Shown: positions 33,845 through 42,583 of the stretch, piece by piece
Position numbering within the stretch: position 1 is the stretch's first letter
Layout of the letters: the number at the start of each line of letters is the position of its first letter
DNA from: an uncultured bacterium
GTDB taxonomy: Bacteria; Bacillota; Negativicutes; Veillonellales; Veillonellaceae
DNA length: 64,000 bases
NCBI GenBank assembly: GCA_905214495.1
Contig: CAJMLW010000004.1
Span: 1 to 64,000 of the forward strand
Reading direction: 5' to 3'
Translations under genes and position numbers: made by a program
Notes under the pieces: model-generated
Told to the model about the DNA's origin: nothing
Database searches by the model: none
The model's input: only the letters and a program-made list of their open reading frames with translations

Positions 33845-34660
33845 ATGAAATTAAAGAAATTTATTGCCCCTCTTCTCATTGGCGTTCTCGCATTCGCCAT
33901 CGCAGGTTGTGGCAGCAATACACAAACGAATAATACGCCAAAAGAAATTAAAATTGGTGCTACTGCAGGCCCTCATGCTCAAGTAGCAGAAGCTGTTGCG
34001 AAAGAGGCTCAAAAGCAAGGTATTAACCTCAAGGTTGTGGAATTTTCCGATTATGTAACACCGGACAAAGCATTGGCTGATGGAGATATCCAACTCAACG
34101 CATACCAACACGTTCCATTTATGGAAAACTTTAACAAACAAAATGGTTCCGAGCTTGTAGCTATTGGCAAAACGATTTTAATGCCTATGGGGTTGTATAG
34201 TAACTCTGTACATAGTGCACAAGATGTACCAAATGGCGCTATCGTAGCTATTCCTAACGATCCAACCAATGGTGGTCGCGGTCTTGCATTACTTGCTAAA
34301 GCCGGCCTTATTACATTGAAAGAAGGCGTTGGTTTCAAAGCAACTGTTGCAGATATTACATCTAACCCTAAAAACCTACAAATTCAAGAACTAGAAGCAG
34401 CACAATTGCCTCGCAGTCTTGACGATGTAGCCGTAGCAGCTATCCCTATGAACTATGTTCAAAGCGCAGGCCTTAACGTAGAAAAACAAGGATTCTTCTT
34501 AGAGCCAAAGGATGAACCATTAGCTGTTATGATTCTCGCTGTACGCAGCCAAGATAAGAATAACGAAACATACAAGAAAATTGCCGATATTTATAAATCT
34601 GAAGCCATCAAACAATTCATTAATGAAACATTTAAAGGCTCCATTACATCGGCCAATTAA
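33845..34660 (+). CDS. metQ: MetQ/NlpA-family methionine-binding lipoprotein, orphan
   Basis: A 271-residue substrate-binding protein for methionine ABC uptake. The start ATG at 33845 follows AAAGGGATG. The signal peptide ends with the lipobox IAGC (MKLKKFIAPLLIGVLAFAIA then GCGSNTQ). Binding-protein hallmarks follow: EIKIGATAGPHAQVAEAV, DGDIQLNAYQHVPFMENFN and AIPNDPTNGGRGLALLAKAG. In most genomes metQ is beside the ATPase and permease genes metNI. Here it is alone with its own terminator, so it must share an ABC core encoded elsewhere. Affinity (methionine, oxidised methionine or dipeptide) is not resolvable. Confidence 0.88.
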   Translation: MKLKKFIAPLLIGVLAFAIAGCGSNTQTNNTPKEIKIGATAGPHAQVAEAVAKEAQKQGINLKVVEFSDYVTPDKALADGDIQLNAYQHVPFMENFNKQNGSELVAIGKTILMPMGLYSNSVHSAQDVPNGAIVAIPNDPTNGGRGLALLAKAGLITLKEGVGFKATVADITSNPKNLQIQELEAAQLPRSLDDVAVAAIPMNYVQSAGLNVEKQGFFLEPKDEPLAVMILAVRSQDKNNETYKKIADIYKSEAIKQFINETFKGSITSAN

Positions 34661-34665
34661 TAAAC

Positions 34666-34700
34666 AAAATCTCCATTCTGTTTAGGATGGAGATTTTTTT
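34666..34700 (+). terminator. Terminator of metQ
   Basis: AAAATCTCCAT / ATGGAGATTTT stem with a 10-nt loop and a T-run; it may also serve the convergent nitroreductase gene. Confidence 0.85.
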
Positions 34701-34767
34701 GTTATAGCCATATATAAATAAAACAACGCCCCACATTTATAGATAGAGCGTTGTGCATAATGTCTAA

Positions 34768-35583
34768 TTATTCTTCTGTATCAAATGTAACATCCAACGG
34801 TTGACGTTCCACAATATTGCGATAACGAACTTTTGGATAGCCCATCAAGATGCCACCAGCGATGATTTTATCGTCTGGCACACCTAATATGTCTAATAAT
34901 GGTTTATATTCAGCTTCACCTGCATGTTCAAAGAACCCTGCCCAGCATGTTCCAAGACCTACTGTCGGTGCATATAATTCCGCATAGGATAAACAAGAAT
35001 GGCCTGAATCATGAGTACGATGAATATCTTTTTTGGATCCAATGGCAACCACGAGAGCTGGTGCATCGCGGAGAATATATTCTTTCCCCTTATCTACTTC
35101 TGCCTGAGCTGCACGGGCATAAAGACGCATAATCGGCACGGTCTTCGCGGCAATATGCATCCATTCGAGAACAAGATCTGCAATACGGCGTAATTTTTGT
35201 TTATCTCGAATTACGATATAGGAAATACCTTGCGTATTTGTCGCAGTCGGTGCCATGCGAGCCACATTCAATACCTTGCGAATCAATTCAGCAGGAACTG
35301 GTTTATTTTGATAATTACGAATGGAACGACGGCTGCGTAAAAATAACTCTGCTTGTTCCGGCGTAAATTTAGTTTCTTTTGTAATATCCACTTGTTCAGC
35401 ACGCGGTGTTAGGTCGCTATCTAGAGCAAGCGTAGGGCATACTGCAACACAATGACCACAGGAAATACAACCACCCTTACCTGTTTTAGGACCATCATCA
35501 GTCATAACAAGAAGGCCTGTTGGACAATCGGCTACGCATAGACCACAACGAGTACAGACTTCTGTATTCACGGTAAATAACAT
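34768..35583 (-). CDS. Nitroreductase-family protein with an N-terminal 2x[4Fe-4S] ferredoxin domain
   Basis: A 271-residue cytosolic flavoprotein. The start ATG at 35583 (MLFTVNTEVCTRCG) has GGAGG 9 nt upstream; a 28-codon longer frame is rejected. The first about 60 residues have two cluster motifs, CTRCGLCVADCP and CISCGHCVAVCP. The remainder is the FMN-binding nitroreductase fold (RRSIRNYQNKPVPAELIRKVL, ARMAPTATNTQGISYIVI, GLGTCWAGFFEHA, GYPKVRYRNIVERQPLD). Electrons probably pass from ferredoxin through the clusters to FMN and then to an unknown acceptor. It is monocistronic. Confidence 0.88.
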   Translation of the reverse strand: MLFTVNTEVCTRCGLCVADCPTGLLVMTDDGPKTGKGGCISCGHCVAVCPTLALDSDLTPRAEQVDITKETKFTPEQAELFLRSRRSIRNYQNKPVPAELIRKVLNVARMAPTATNTQGISYIVIRDKQKLRRIADLVLEWMHIAAKTVPIMRLYARAAQAEVDKGKEYILRDAPALVVAIGSKKDIHRTHDSGHSCLSYAELYAPTVGLGTCWAGFFEHAGEAEYKPLLDILGVPDDKIIAGGILMGYPKVRYRNIVERQPLDVTFDTEE

Positions 35584-35650
35584 AGTAATGAACCTCCAAA
35601 CACATACTATAAAGCCTATTATACCATATAAAATCAATTCGTAGGATGAC

Positions 35651-35708
35651 AAAAAAATATAACACATATGTTAATGAGTTAATCTTTACGCATAAACATA
35701 TGTGTTAT
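35651..35708 (-). terminator. Terminator of the sulfite/nitrite reductase gene
   Basis: 14-bp perfect arms ATAACACATATGTT / AACATATGTGTTAT (35659-35672 with 35695-35708) with a 22-nt loop, then a T7 run on the minus strand. Confidence 0.8.
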
Positions 35709-35723
35709 CTAGTCATATCATTT

Positions 35724-37277
35724 CTATTCGAAGGATTTAATTAAGTCCATATATTGGGCCTTATGAGTCAATCGCCAAGAACCAAAATCCGCTTCTGGTG
35801 CCTCATTAAGAATATTGGCTAATGCCGCCATAAATGAGGGAATGTTTGCAGCTACAATATTCCCAGCCATTTTACCAAAGCTTTCAGAACCCATATGTTC
35901 TGAACCGCCATCTACGATAATGAAAGCAGGTTGAGGTTTCTTATCTACGAGTTTTACAGCGCCGTGAAAGCCAATTTCCCCAATTTGATGAGTCCCACAA
36001 GAATGTGGACAGCCAGAAATATGTACTCTCGGTAATTTTTTCGTATCGATACCTTTTTCTTCAAGATGATCAAAGATAGCCTTTAGCAAGCCATTAGAAT
36101 CTTGCATACCGATTTGGCAGACTGTAGAGCCCACACAGGATACAGAACGACGAAAATCATCGCGTGCGCTATCATCTGTTAACTCCGCAATTTTTCTAGC
36201 TTCATCAGCTGTCAAATTGATGAAAAACAAGGCTTCATCCGGTGCAATACGAGCCTCCACTTGGTCTAATGTAACGGCATAATCAAGGGCCGCCAATAGA
36301 TGTTCAACATTCGCATCGCCACCAACTGGATGATATTCTACATAGTACAAACCTTCTTGTTTTTGACGATGAATACGATAATTTTCTACCGAATCATCGC
36401 GCTTGCCCGTCTTCGTAATTTCATAGGCATAATCTGCAGGATTAATGGTCAATTTTTCAACCTCTTTCACCATTGCCAATGTTTCTTCATAGGTTTTGAT
36501 GAAAGCTTCCGCGCCCCCCATTTCTGCAGGCATATAACGGGTACGTGCTTTGCCGCGATTTTTAAAGTTACCATGATTAGCAAATACCATGAGCATGGCT
36601 TTCACATGATACAAAACATCTTCAGGTTGCACATCACGAGCTACGGGAATACCGATGCGTGGATTAGGACCAATACCGCCACACGCATATACATCAAAGG
36701 TATGATATTTTGTTAAATTGAACCCCAGATCCTTAAAGGTAGCATGTGGTGTGCTATCAAATCCATTATCAATACCCATCTTAAATTTACGAGGAATCTT
36801 GATATAAAACATTTGCTCCATAAGAAATTCGCTAATGGCTACCGCATATGGTGAAATGTCAAAGGTCTCGCGAGGATCAATGCCGCGCAAGATACTGGCT
36901 ACAACATTAGGACTATCCCCACCGGCACCGCGATTATAAATACCATGGTCATAGCATTCTTTGAAGAGTTGTAAAATAGTATCTCCATCCAGACCATGCA
37001 TTTGTAAACACTGCCCCGTTGTGAAATGAATATGTGTAAGATTGTACTTACGAATGGTATCTGCTAAGAACCGCATTTGTTCTTGTTTGATACGACCACA
37101 ATTAAAGCGCCAACGGCTCATGCCCGTAGCAGCGCCACGTTCAGCATAGCTACCATATGCACCGGACTGGCCCTTATAATCCGCAATGGACATTTCTTTC
37201 TTATAAAATTTGCGTGTCATATCTTCAAACTTTGGATAATCTGCAATTAAACGTTCTTTTACTTCTTCTGTAATCAT
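35724..37277 (-). CDS. Ferredoxin-dependent sulfite/nitrite reductase (siroheme/4Fe-4S)
   Basis: A 517-residue enzyme with the two-fold repeat of sulfite/nitrite reductases. The start ATG at 37277 (MITEEVKERLIADYP) follows AAGAGGTAG, and an 11-codon upstream extension is rejected. Siroheme and cluster ligands lie in SCVGSTVCQIG (C-x5-C) and HISGCPHSCGTHQIG (C-x3-C). Substrate-binding Arg/Lys residues are expected around GMSRWRFNCGRIKQEQ and IYNRGAGGDSPNVVASILRG. It probably reduces sulfite to sulfide (or nitrite to ammonium) with ferredoxin, and the adjacent cystine symporter supports the sulfur role. Terminators on both sides isolate it. Confidence 0.88.
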   Translation of the reverse strand: MITEEVKERLIADYPKFEDMTRKFYKKEMSIADYKGQSGAYGSYAERGAATGMSRWRFNCGRIKQEQMRFLADTIRKYNLTHIHFTTGQCLQMHGLDGDTILQLFKECYDHGIYNRGAGGDSPNVVASILRGIDPRETFDISPYAVAISEFLMEQMFYIKIPRKFKMGIDNGFDSTPHATFKDLGFNLTKYHTFDVYACGGIGPNPRIGIPVARDVQPEDVLYHVKAMLMVFANHGNFKNRGKARTRYMPAEMGGAEAFIKTYEETLAMVKEVEKLTINPADYAYEITKTGKRDDSVENYRIHRQKQEGLYYVEYHPVGGDANVEHLLAALDYAVTLDQVEARIAPDEALFFINLTADEARKIAELTDDSARDDFRRSVSCVGSTVCQIGMQDSNGLLKAIFDHLEEKGIDTKKLPRVHISGCPHSCGTHQIGEIGFHGAVKLVDKKPQPAFIIVDGGSEHMGSESFGKMAGNIVAANIPSFMAALANILNEAPEADFGSWRLTHKAQYMDLIKSFE

Positions 37278-37509
37278 AGTACTACCTCTTGGCTTATATT
37301 TATTAAGCATATATAGAAACTTTTATATGTACATTATACGCTTATGTAATACTTGAAAACGTATCCATAGTCACAATTATATATACAAATATTTGTATCT
37401 TGATATTACAAAATATAATAATAATTATTTTCGATTTCACCGAAGAAGGATACAAATTCAATTGTATTACAATCTATGAATTCTACTACAACGCATAATC
37501 CAACTACGC

Positions 37510-37541
37510 AAAAAAGCAGCAGATTTAATGTCTGCTGCTTT
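37510..37541 (-). terminator. Terminator of the TcyP-like gene
   Basis: AAAGCAGCAGA / TCTGCTGCTTT stem (37513-37523 with 37531-37541), then a T-run on the minus strand. Confidence 0.85.
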
Positions 37542-37566
37542 CACAATCAATATGAGTATTTAACTA

Positions 37567-38958
37567 TTATTCCTCACCTTGTGTAGGATTGTTATACGCA
37601 TCTTTATCAATGGTGCCCATAATTTTATCGACAACTAGAGCATTGGTTAAGGAACCGGATACGTTCAAGCATGTACGGCCCATGTCGATTAATGGATCGA
37701 TAGCAAGAATCGGGCTAATGGATGTAAAGTATGCGCCAAGGCCTGTACCACTAAGGGAAACGGATGCGGCCATTGTAGCAGTACCTGGAACACCTGCAAT
37801 ACCAACGGAACCAATAGCGATAACGATAACGCTCATGATGTACATTGTTAAATCAAACGGAATACCCGCCACATTGGAAATGTAGACCACTACGAGAGCT
37901 GGGAACACACCGGCACAACCTTGCATACCCGCCGTAGTACCAAAGGATGCTACTGTATTAGCTGTTGTAGCATTTACGCCAAGACGTTTTGTCAAAGTTT
38001 CAACAGTCAATGGCAATACGCCCATAGAGGAACGGGATGTGAATGCCAACAATAATGGAGCCTTCGCTTTTTTGAAATATGTAATCGGATTGTAGCCAAA
38101 GCTAGCAATTAAAATAGCTTGAACAACGAACATAATCAAAAGACCTACGTAAAGCAATACTACGAACAAACCCATGTCGAGGATGGCTTGCAAGCCACGT
38201 GTTGCCAATGTAGATGCCAATAAAGCAACTACGCCGTATGGCATAAGACCAATAATGAAATCGGCTACCCAAGAAATCAACTGATGAAGCTCATCAAATA
38301 GTTTTGTGAAGATTTCCATGCTATTGGTGCCCGTTTGTTTTAACAGGCGAGCTACGCTGCCCAAGATGATGGCAAATACTACGATACCGATAACATTTGT
38401 TTCTGCAGCGGCTTGAATAGGATTGCTAGGAATCAAAGCACGGAATGTATCAACCATCGGTTTGATTTCACGGATTTTTTTACCGGACTCAACGATATCA
38501 AAACCTTGACCCAATCCAAAAGCATTACCTAAAATAAGGCCTACAATAGCGGCTACAGCCACCATCCCAAGGTTAGTCGACACCATGGCAACGACCAACT
38601 TCTTAAGATTAGCCCCTGCCTCCATGTGCAAAATAACATGGACGATGGAGATAAATACAATAGGAATAACAAGCATACGGATTAAGTCGATGAAACCGCC
38701 ACCTACAAGGGAGAACCACTTCGTACTTTCCTTGATGTAGACCACCTTAGATGGATCATCAGGGAATCCAGCAATAACTTGAATTGCTACGCCTAATACG
38801 GCACCAATAATAGTGCCAATAATAACAAGATTACCAAAGGATGTACCCTTGCGTTGCAATACATAAATACCGATTAAGGCAAGTACAAACACTGCGATAA
38901 TACCAATACTCAATGAATTGCTTAGCATGAGGTAATCTGTAAAGAATGGAATATTCAT
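37567..38958 (-). CDS. tcyP: TcyP/YdjN-like L-cystine symporter (DAACS family)
   Basis: A 463-residue inner-membrane protein with about eight transmembrane helices and two re-entrant hairpins. DAACS-family hallmarks are visible. The serine-rich hairpin (LAFTSRSSMGVLPLTVETL, about 314-332) is in the form seen in cystine transporters. The Na/substrate region is VASFGTTAGMQGCAGVFPAL, and the GIAGVPGTATMAASVSLSGTG hairpin lies near the C-terminus. Cystine uptake is inferred from this TcyP-like form and from the neighbouring sulfite reductase; glutamate/aspartate transport is less likely. The ATG follows ACGAGGTGT. A promoter is visible 45-72 bp upstream. Confidence 0.82.
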   Translation of the reverse strand: MNIPFFTDYLMLSNSLSIGIIAVFVLALIGIYVLQRKGTSFGNLVIIGTIIGAVLGVAIQVIAGFPDDPSKVVYIKESTKWFSLVGGGFIDLIRMLVIPIVFISIVHVILHMEAGANLKKLVVAMVSTNLGMVAVAAIVGLILGNAFGLGQGFDIVESGKKIREIKPMVDTFRALIPSNPIQAAAETNVIGIVVFAIILGSVARLLKQTGTNSMEIFTKLFDELHQLISWVADFIIGLMPYGVVALLASTLATRGLQAILDMGLFVVLLYVGLLIMFVVQAILIASFGYNPITYFKKAKAPLLLAFTSRSSMGVLPLTVETLTKRLGVNATTANTVASFGTTAGMQGCAGVFPALVVVYISNVAGIPFDLTMYIMSVIVIAIGSVGIAGVPGTATMAASVSLSGTGLGAYFTSISPILAIDPLIDMGRTCLNVSGSLTNALVVDKIMGTIDKDAYNNPTQGEE

Positions 38959-39002
38959 AATACACCTCGTTAATTCATATTAAAATAATAGGTTATAGAC
39001 AT

Positions 39003-39030
39003 AGTATATCATATATCGAAAAATTTACAA
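39003..39030 (-). promoter_or_regulatory. Promoter of the TcyP-like gene
   Basis: Reading leftward: -35 TTGTAA (39030-39025), 16-bp spacer, -10 TATACT (39008-39003). CGATATA occurs as a direct repeat around it and may be part of an operator. Confidence 0.5.
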
Positions 39031-39090
39031 GTGCTATATCGGATTTTTTATAAGTTGATGCATACCCATTTTGCATTCTATAGGGACATG

Positions 39091-39121
39091 CAAAATGGCG
39101 ACCTTCCATCGGAAGATCGCC
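39091..39121 (-). terminator. Terminator of the lut operon
   Basis: GGCGACCTTCC / GGAAGATCGCC stem (39097-39107 with 39111-39121; one mismatch) and TTTTGC on the minus strand. Confidence 0.65.
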
Positions 39122-39160
39122 TTATATAGTCTTTTGTTATACTAGATTTTACTATTAAGA

Positions 39161-39889
39161 TTATCTGTTAACTAGGACATACGTTACTTGGATAGGACCA
39201 TGAGCACCATCTACAGTAACGAGCTCGATATCAGCCGTACGAGACGGGCCGGAAATCAAGCAGATATTTGTAGGGAAATTAGCTGGATCATTGTGGTAAC
39301 GTTCAGCCAAATGTTCCATTGTTTGTGTCATGCGTGGGTTGATTGTATCGGTGTATAATACAGCAATGTGAGTTGTAGGCAACAAGCTAATAGCGCGACC
39401 AGATTCTTCGCCAGATGCTTGTACTACAGTAGCTGTTTCAGCAATACCACAGTATGGGAATGTAATACCGATATCTGCATTTGCAGTATTAGAAATACAT
39501 TCTTCACGACCTTTAGCTGGATCCCATTGGAAGTATGTACGTGTACCACCATTATTAGCAGCATCTTGTTCGAACAATTCTTTTAATTTATATTCTTCTA
39601 CTTCTGGAGAGCTTGGGAATACAACCTTACCATTGCCCCAGTCGTCGATAGCTGCCAAAATTGTTTCACCTAATTTATCAGGTGTAGTTTCAACGAATTT
39701 TGTGCCAACACGTTGACATTGTTCCTTAAACATTGCCAAAATTTGATCGTTATTCAAATCTTTGAACATAGTTTCTTGAGGACCATGGCTATAATCAAAA
39801 TCCTCTACATATGCAGGGCACATTTCTTGATCACGGCCTAATGCACGAGATAAACGTGCAATAAATTGTTTACGTTTAGCTTCATCCAT
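39161..39889 (-). CDS. lutC: Lactate utilisation protein C (LutC/YkgG, LUD domain)
   Basis: A 242-residue LUD-domain protein, third component of the LutABC L-lactate dehydrogenase complex that oxidises lactate to pyruvate. Typical segments are FPYCGIAETATVVQASGEESG and LLPTTHIAVLYTDTINPRM, ending near CLISGPSRTADIELVTVDGAHGP, the family's C-terminal signature. Its ATG overlaps the lutB stop by one base (TAATG). Lactate is the main carbon and energy source of Veillonella-like bacteria, so this operon is probably central to growth. Confidence 0.93.
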   Translation of the reverse strand: MDEAKRKQFIARLSRALGRDQEMCPAYVEDFDYSHGPQETMFKDLNNDQILAMFKEQCQRVGTKFVETTPDKLGETILAAIDDWGNGKVVFPSSPEVEEYKLKELFEQDAANNGGTRTYFQWDPAKGREECISNTANADIGITFPYCGIAETATVVQASGEESGRAISLLPTTHIAVLYTDTINPRMTQTMEHLAERYHNDPANFPTNICLISGPSRTADIELVTVDGAHGPIQVTYVLVNR

Positions 39890-41334
39890 TATTTTTTCTC
39901 CTTCTTCTTGTTCTTTTCATGTTCAGCATATAAATCGCGGAATTTCTTGAATTTCAAGGAACCCAATTCTTTAGACTTAGTCCAGCCATTCATCACAGGC
40001 ACCGCTTGAGTCCATGCAGGCATATTACCTTCTTTATTACTAATCAAGTTCATGCCGATAGCACCAGCTTTTGTACCAAGGTCGAATAATGTAGCATTAC
40101 CGAACATCTTAGCAGCTGCTGTGAAAATTGCTTCTTCTGCTTTTGGACGAGTTTTTTCGATGTCTGCCATAATGTGACGGTGTTCCATTAATAATTCATG
40201 TAATGGAATTGCAACTGGACAGTTTTCTGTACATGCACCGCACAATGTAGAAGCATATGGAAGATCGCCTGCTACTTCGTAACCTTTGAACAATGGAGTC
40301 AATACAGCACCCATTGGACCTGGATATACGGAGCCGTAGCCGTGACCAGAGATGTGACGGTATACAGGACAGATATTCATACATGCACCACAACGGATAC
40401 AACGTAGCATTTCTTGGAATGTACCACCTAAAATACCGGAACGACCGTTATCGATAATAATGATATGTGTTTCTTCAGGACCGTCAGCTTCACCAGCGCG
40501 ACCAGGGCCAGTCATCATGGAGAAGTAGTTGGAAATTTTAGCACCTACTGCGGAGCGGTTCAACATTTCCATCATAATGTCAAGAGCCTTGAAGTCAGGA
40601 ACGATACGTTCTGTACCCAAGAAGATTACTTGAGTCTTAGGAATAGAACTAGACATACGACCGTTACCTTCGTTGGAAACAATTGTACATGTACCGGATG
40701 CAGCAACCGCAAAGTTACAGCCGTTAACACCTACGTCAGCTTTCAAGAAGCGTTCACGTACATAACCACGCACGAAATGCGTCATTTCTGTAGGGTTTTC
40801 AGTGCCAGTATAACCTAATTTTTCAGCGAAAATTTCGCGAATTTTGTTACGTTCAAAGTGAAGGCCTGGTACTACGATGTGAGATGGAGGACTCACTGCT
40901 GTTTGCAAAATGAATTCCGCCAAGTCAGTTTCGTTTACTTCGATACCAGCTTCTTCAAGAACTTCGTTCAAACCAATTTCTTCAGTTAAGATAGTTTTGG
41001 ATTTAACAATCATTTTAGCTTCGCGTTCACGAAGGATATCCAAAGCGATTTGAGTCGCTTCTTTATCGTCGAATGCAAAGTGAACTTTAGAACCAGCTTT
41101 TTCAGCGTTTTCAGCAAATTGGTTTACATAATAATCCAAATTATTAAGCACGTGGTCGCGAAGTTTAGCTGCTTCTGCGCGGAAATCTAACCATTCAGGA
41201 ACGTCCGCAACTACTGTATTACGTTTATCATAAAACACGTCTTGTGCTTTTTTAATAGCTGCAACTTTGAAATCGTCAGCCAAACATTCTTTTATACGTG
41301 TTTTATAGGGGCGATTGTCATATATAAGTGCCAT
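39889..41334 (-). CDS. lutB: Lactate utilisation protein B (LutB/YkgF, Fe-S/LUD)
   Basis: A 481-residue iron-sulfur protein. The N-terminal two-thirds is a LUD domain (VGVNGCNFAVAASGTCTIVSNEGNGR). It is followed by two ferredoxin-type clusters, CIRCGACMNICPVYRHISGHG and CGACTENCPVAIPLHELL. It transfers electrons within the LutABC complex. The start ATG follows AAGGAGGAGACGAC, the strongest ribosome site of the operon. It lies 12 bp after lutA and overlaps lutC. A lysine-rich C-terminus (EKNKKKEKK) is a small oddity. Confidence 0.94.
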   Translation of the reverse strand: MALIYDNRPYKTRIKECLADDFKVAAIKKAQDVFYDKRNTVVADVPEWLDFRAEAAKLRDHVLNNLDYYVNQFAENAEKAGSKVHFAFDDKEATQIALDILREREAKMIVKSKTILTEEIGLNEVLEEAGIEVNETDLAEFILQTAVSPPSHIVVPGLHFERNKIREIFAEKLGYTGTENPTEMTHFVRGYVRERFLKADVGVNGCNFAVAASGTCTIVSNEGNGRMSSSIPKTQVIFLGTERIVPDFKALDIMMEMLNRSAVGAKISNYFSMMTGPGRAGEADGPEETHIIIIDNGRSGILGGTFQEMLRCIRCGACMNICPVYRHISGHGYGSVYPGPMGAVLTPLFKGYEVAGDLPYASTLCGACTENCPVAIPLHELLMEHRHIMADIEKTRPKAEEAIFTAAAKMFGNATLFDLGTKAGAIGMNLISNKEGNMPAWTQAVPVMNGWTKSKELGSLKFKKFRDLYAEHEKNKKKEKK

Positions 41335-41346
41335 GTCGTCTCCTCC

Positions 41347-42084
41347 TTAGCGGCAGTTTAAGATTTCAGCAATATGCATTACTTTGATACGGCGATCGAT
41401 TTCACCATCTTTATGAAGACGGTCAAGCATACCTGCAATATTCATCAAGCAAGCTTGGTCGGAGCCGGAAATTACGTTAGCACCAGTACTAGCGATTTCC
41501 AAAGCTTTTTCGCGTGTCATTACTTCGCTGATTTCTGGGTTTTTAACGGAGAATGTACCGCCGAAACCGCAGCAACGGTCTGCACGAGGTAATTCGATCA
41601 ACTTAAGGTCTTTTACATTGCGAAGGAGTTTGAAAGGTGGTTCTTTTACACCCATCAAGCGAGTTACGTGGCAAGATGTATGGTATGTAACAGTTTCGTC
41701 AAAGCGTGCGCCAACGTCTTCTACACCCAATACATCAGTAATGAATTCTGTGAATTCATAAATTTTTCCGCTCAATTTTTCTGCGCGTTGTTGCCATTCA
41801 GGTTGACCTTCCAAGAAGTGTTGGTATTCATCGCGAATAGCAAAGGCACAAGAGCCAGACATGCTGACTACATAGTCAGCGTTTTCGAAGCATTCGATTG
41901 TATTCTTAATAGCATCCATAGCGGCATCATTGTAACCGGAGTTAGTGAACATTTGTCCACAGCATACTTGTTTCTTAGGCACTACGAGGTCGCAACCTAG
42001 TCTCTCAAGTACTTCTACGCCAGCCATGCCAACATGAGGGTAGAACATATCAATCAAACACTGTTGGAAAAGATGAATTTTCAT
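41347..42084 (-). CDS. lutA: Lactate utilisation protein A (LutA/YkgE)
   Basis: A 245-residue protein with two CCG domains (DUF224), as found in heterodisulfide reductases and glycolate oxidase subunit GlpC-like proteins. The motifs are VCCGQMFTNSGY and RADRCCGFGGTFSVKNPEIS, with SGSCAFAI and YHTSCH between. It is the first gene of the lactate operon and probably binds an unusual 4Fe-4S centre through the CCG cysteines. Upstream is nearly 500 bp of non-coding AT-rich sequence. No regulator gene is adjacent. The GntR-type protein at 59106 is a distant candidate for a LutR-like role, but nothing links them in the sequence. Confidence 0.93.
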   Translation of the reverse strand: MKIHLFQQCLIDMFYPHVGMAGVEVLERLGCDLVVPKKQVCCGQMFTNSGYNDAAMDAIKNTIECFENADYVVSMSGSCAFAIRDEYQHFLEGQPEWQQRAEKLSGKIYEFTEFITDVLGVEDVGARFDETVTYHTSCHVTRLMGVKEPPFKLLRNVKDLKLIELPRADRCCGFGGTFSVKNPEISEVMTREKALEIASTGANVISGSDQACLMNIAGMLDRLHKDGEIDRRIKVMHIAEILNCR

Positions 42085-42583
42085 ATTTTCGTCCTCAACT
42101 TTTCTAGTACTTAACTTAAAAAAATTTTTGATATGTATTCATTTAGGTCGATAAAATTTCACAAATTATCAGCCTATACAATAAATTGACGATCTTTAAA
42201 GTGTTATATTTAAAGAACATTTCGATATAATTATAAATAAGGGCACCATAAATGTCCAAGCAATTGCTATATTCGTATTTAGGGTTGTATAAATCATATT
42301 CTTATGACTAAAAGTAATAATCAAAATTGATTTTTATCACACTCACTTACTGCTTTATATTTTTTTCTATAACTCCCGTCTTTTCTTTATCTGCGAATGT
42401 TTATCAAGTAGATATTGTTTAGTCCCAAAATTGCACCATTCTCATTTGCTATAATGAAAATGTAACTTTCACCATTATTCATCTAATTTTTATCCTTATA
42501 TATTACATTTTCTTATAGTAGTGGTTATTTCATAAAAGTGCTATAATTTATGTATATAAACGTAATTTGAAAGGAGCTTTCTC
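42085..42583. other. Gene-free AT-rich spacer between lutA and the first SLH gene
   Basis: Divergent upstream region of both genes. A perfect 7-bp inverted repeat CTTTAAA/TTTAAAG flanks a GTGTTATA centre (about 42194-42215). A TATAAT (42542-42547) lies 37 bp before the SLH gene start but without a good -35. No RNA element, terminator or gene recognised. Confidence 0.4.
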
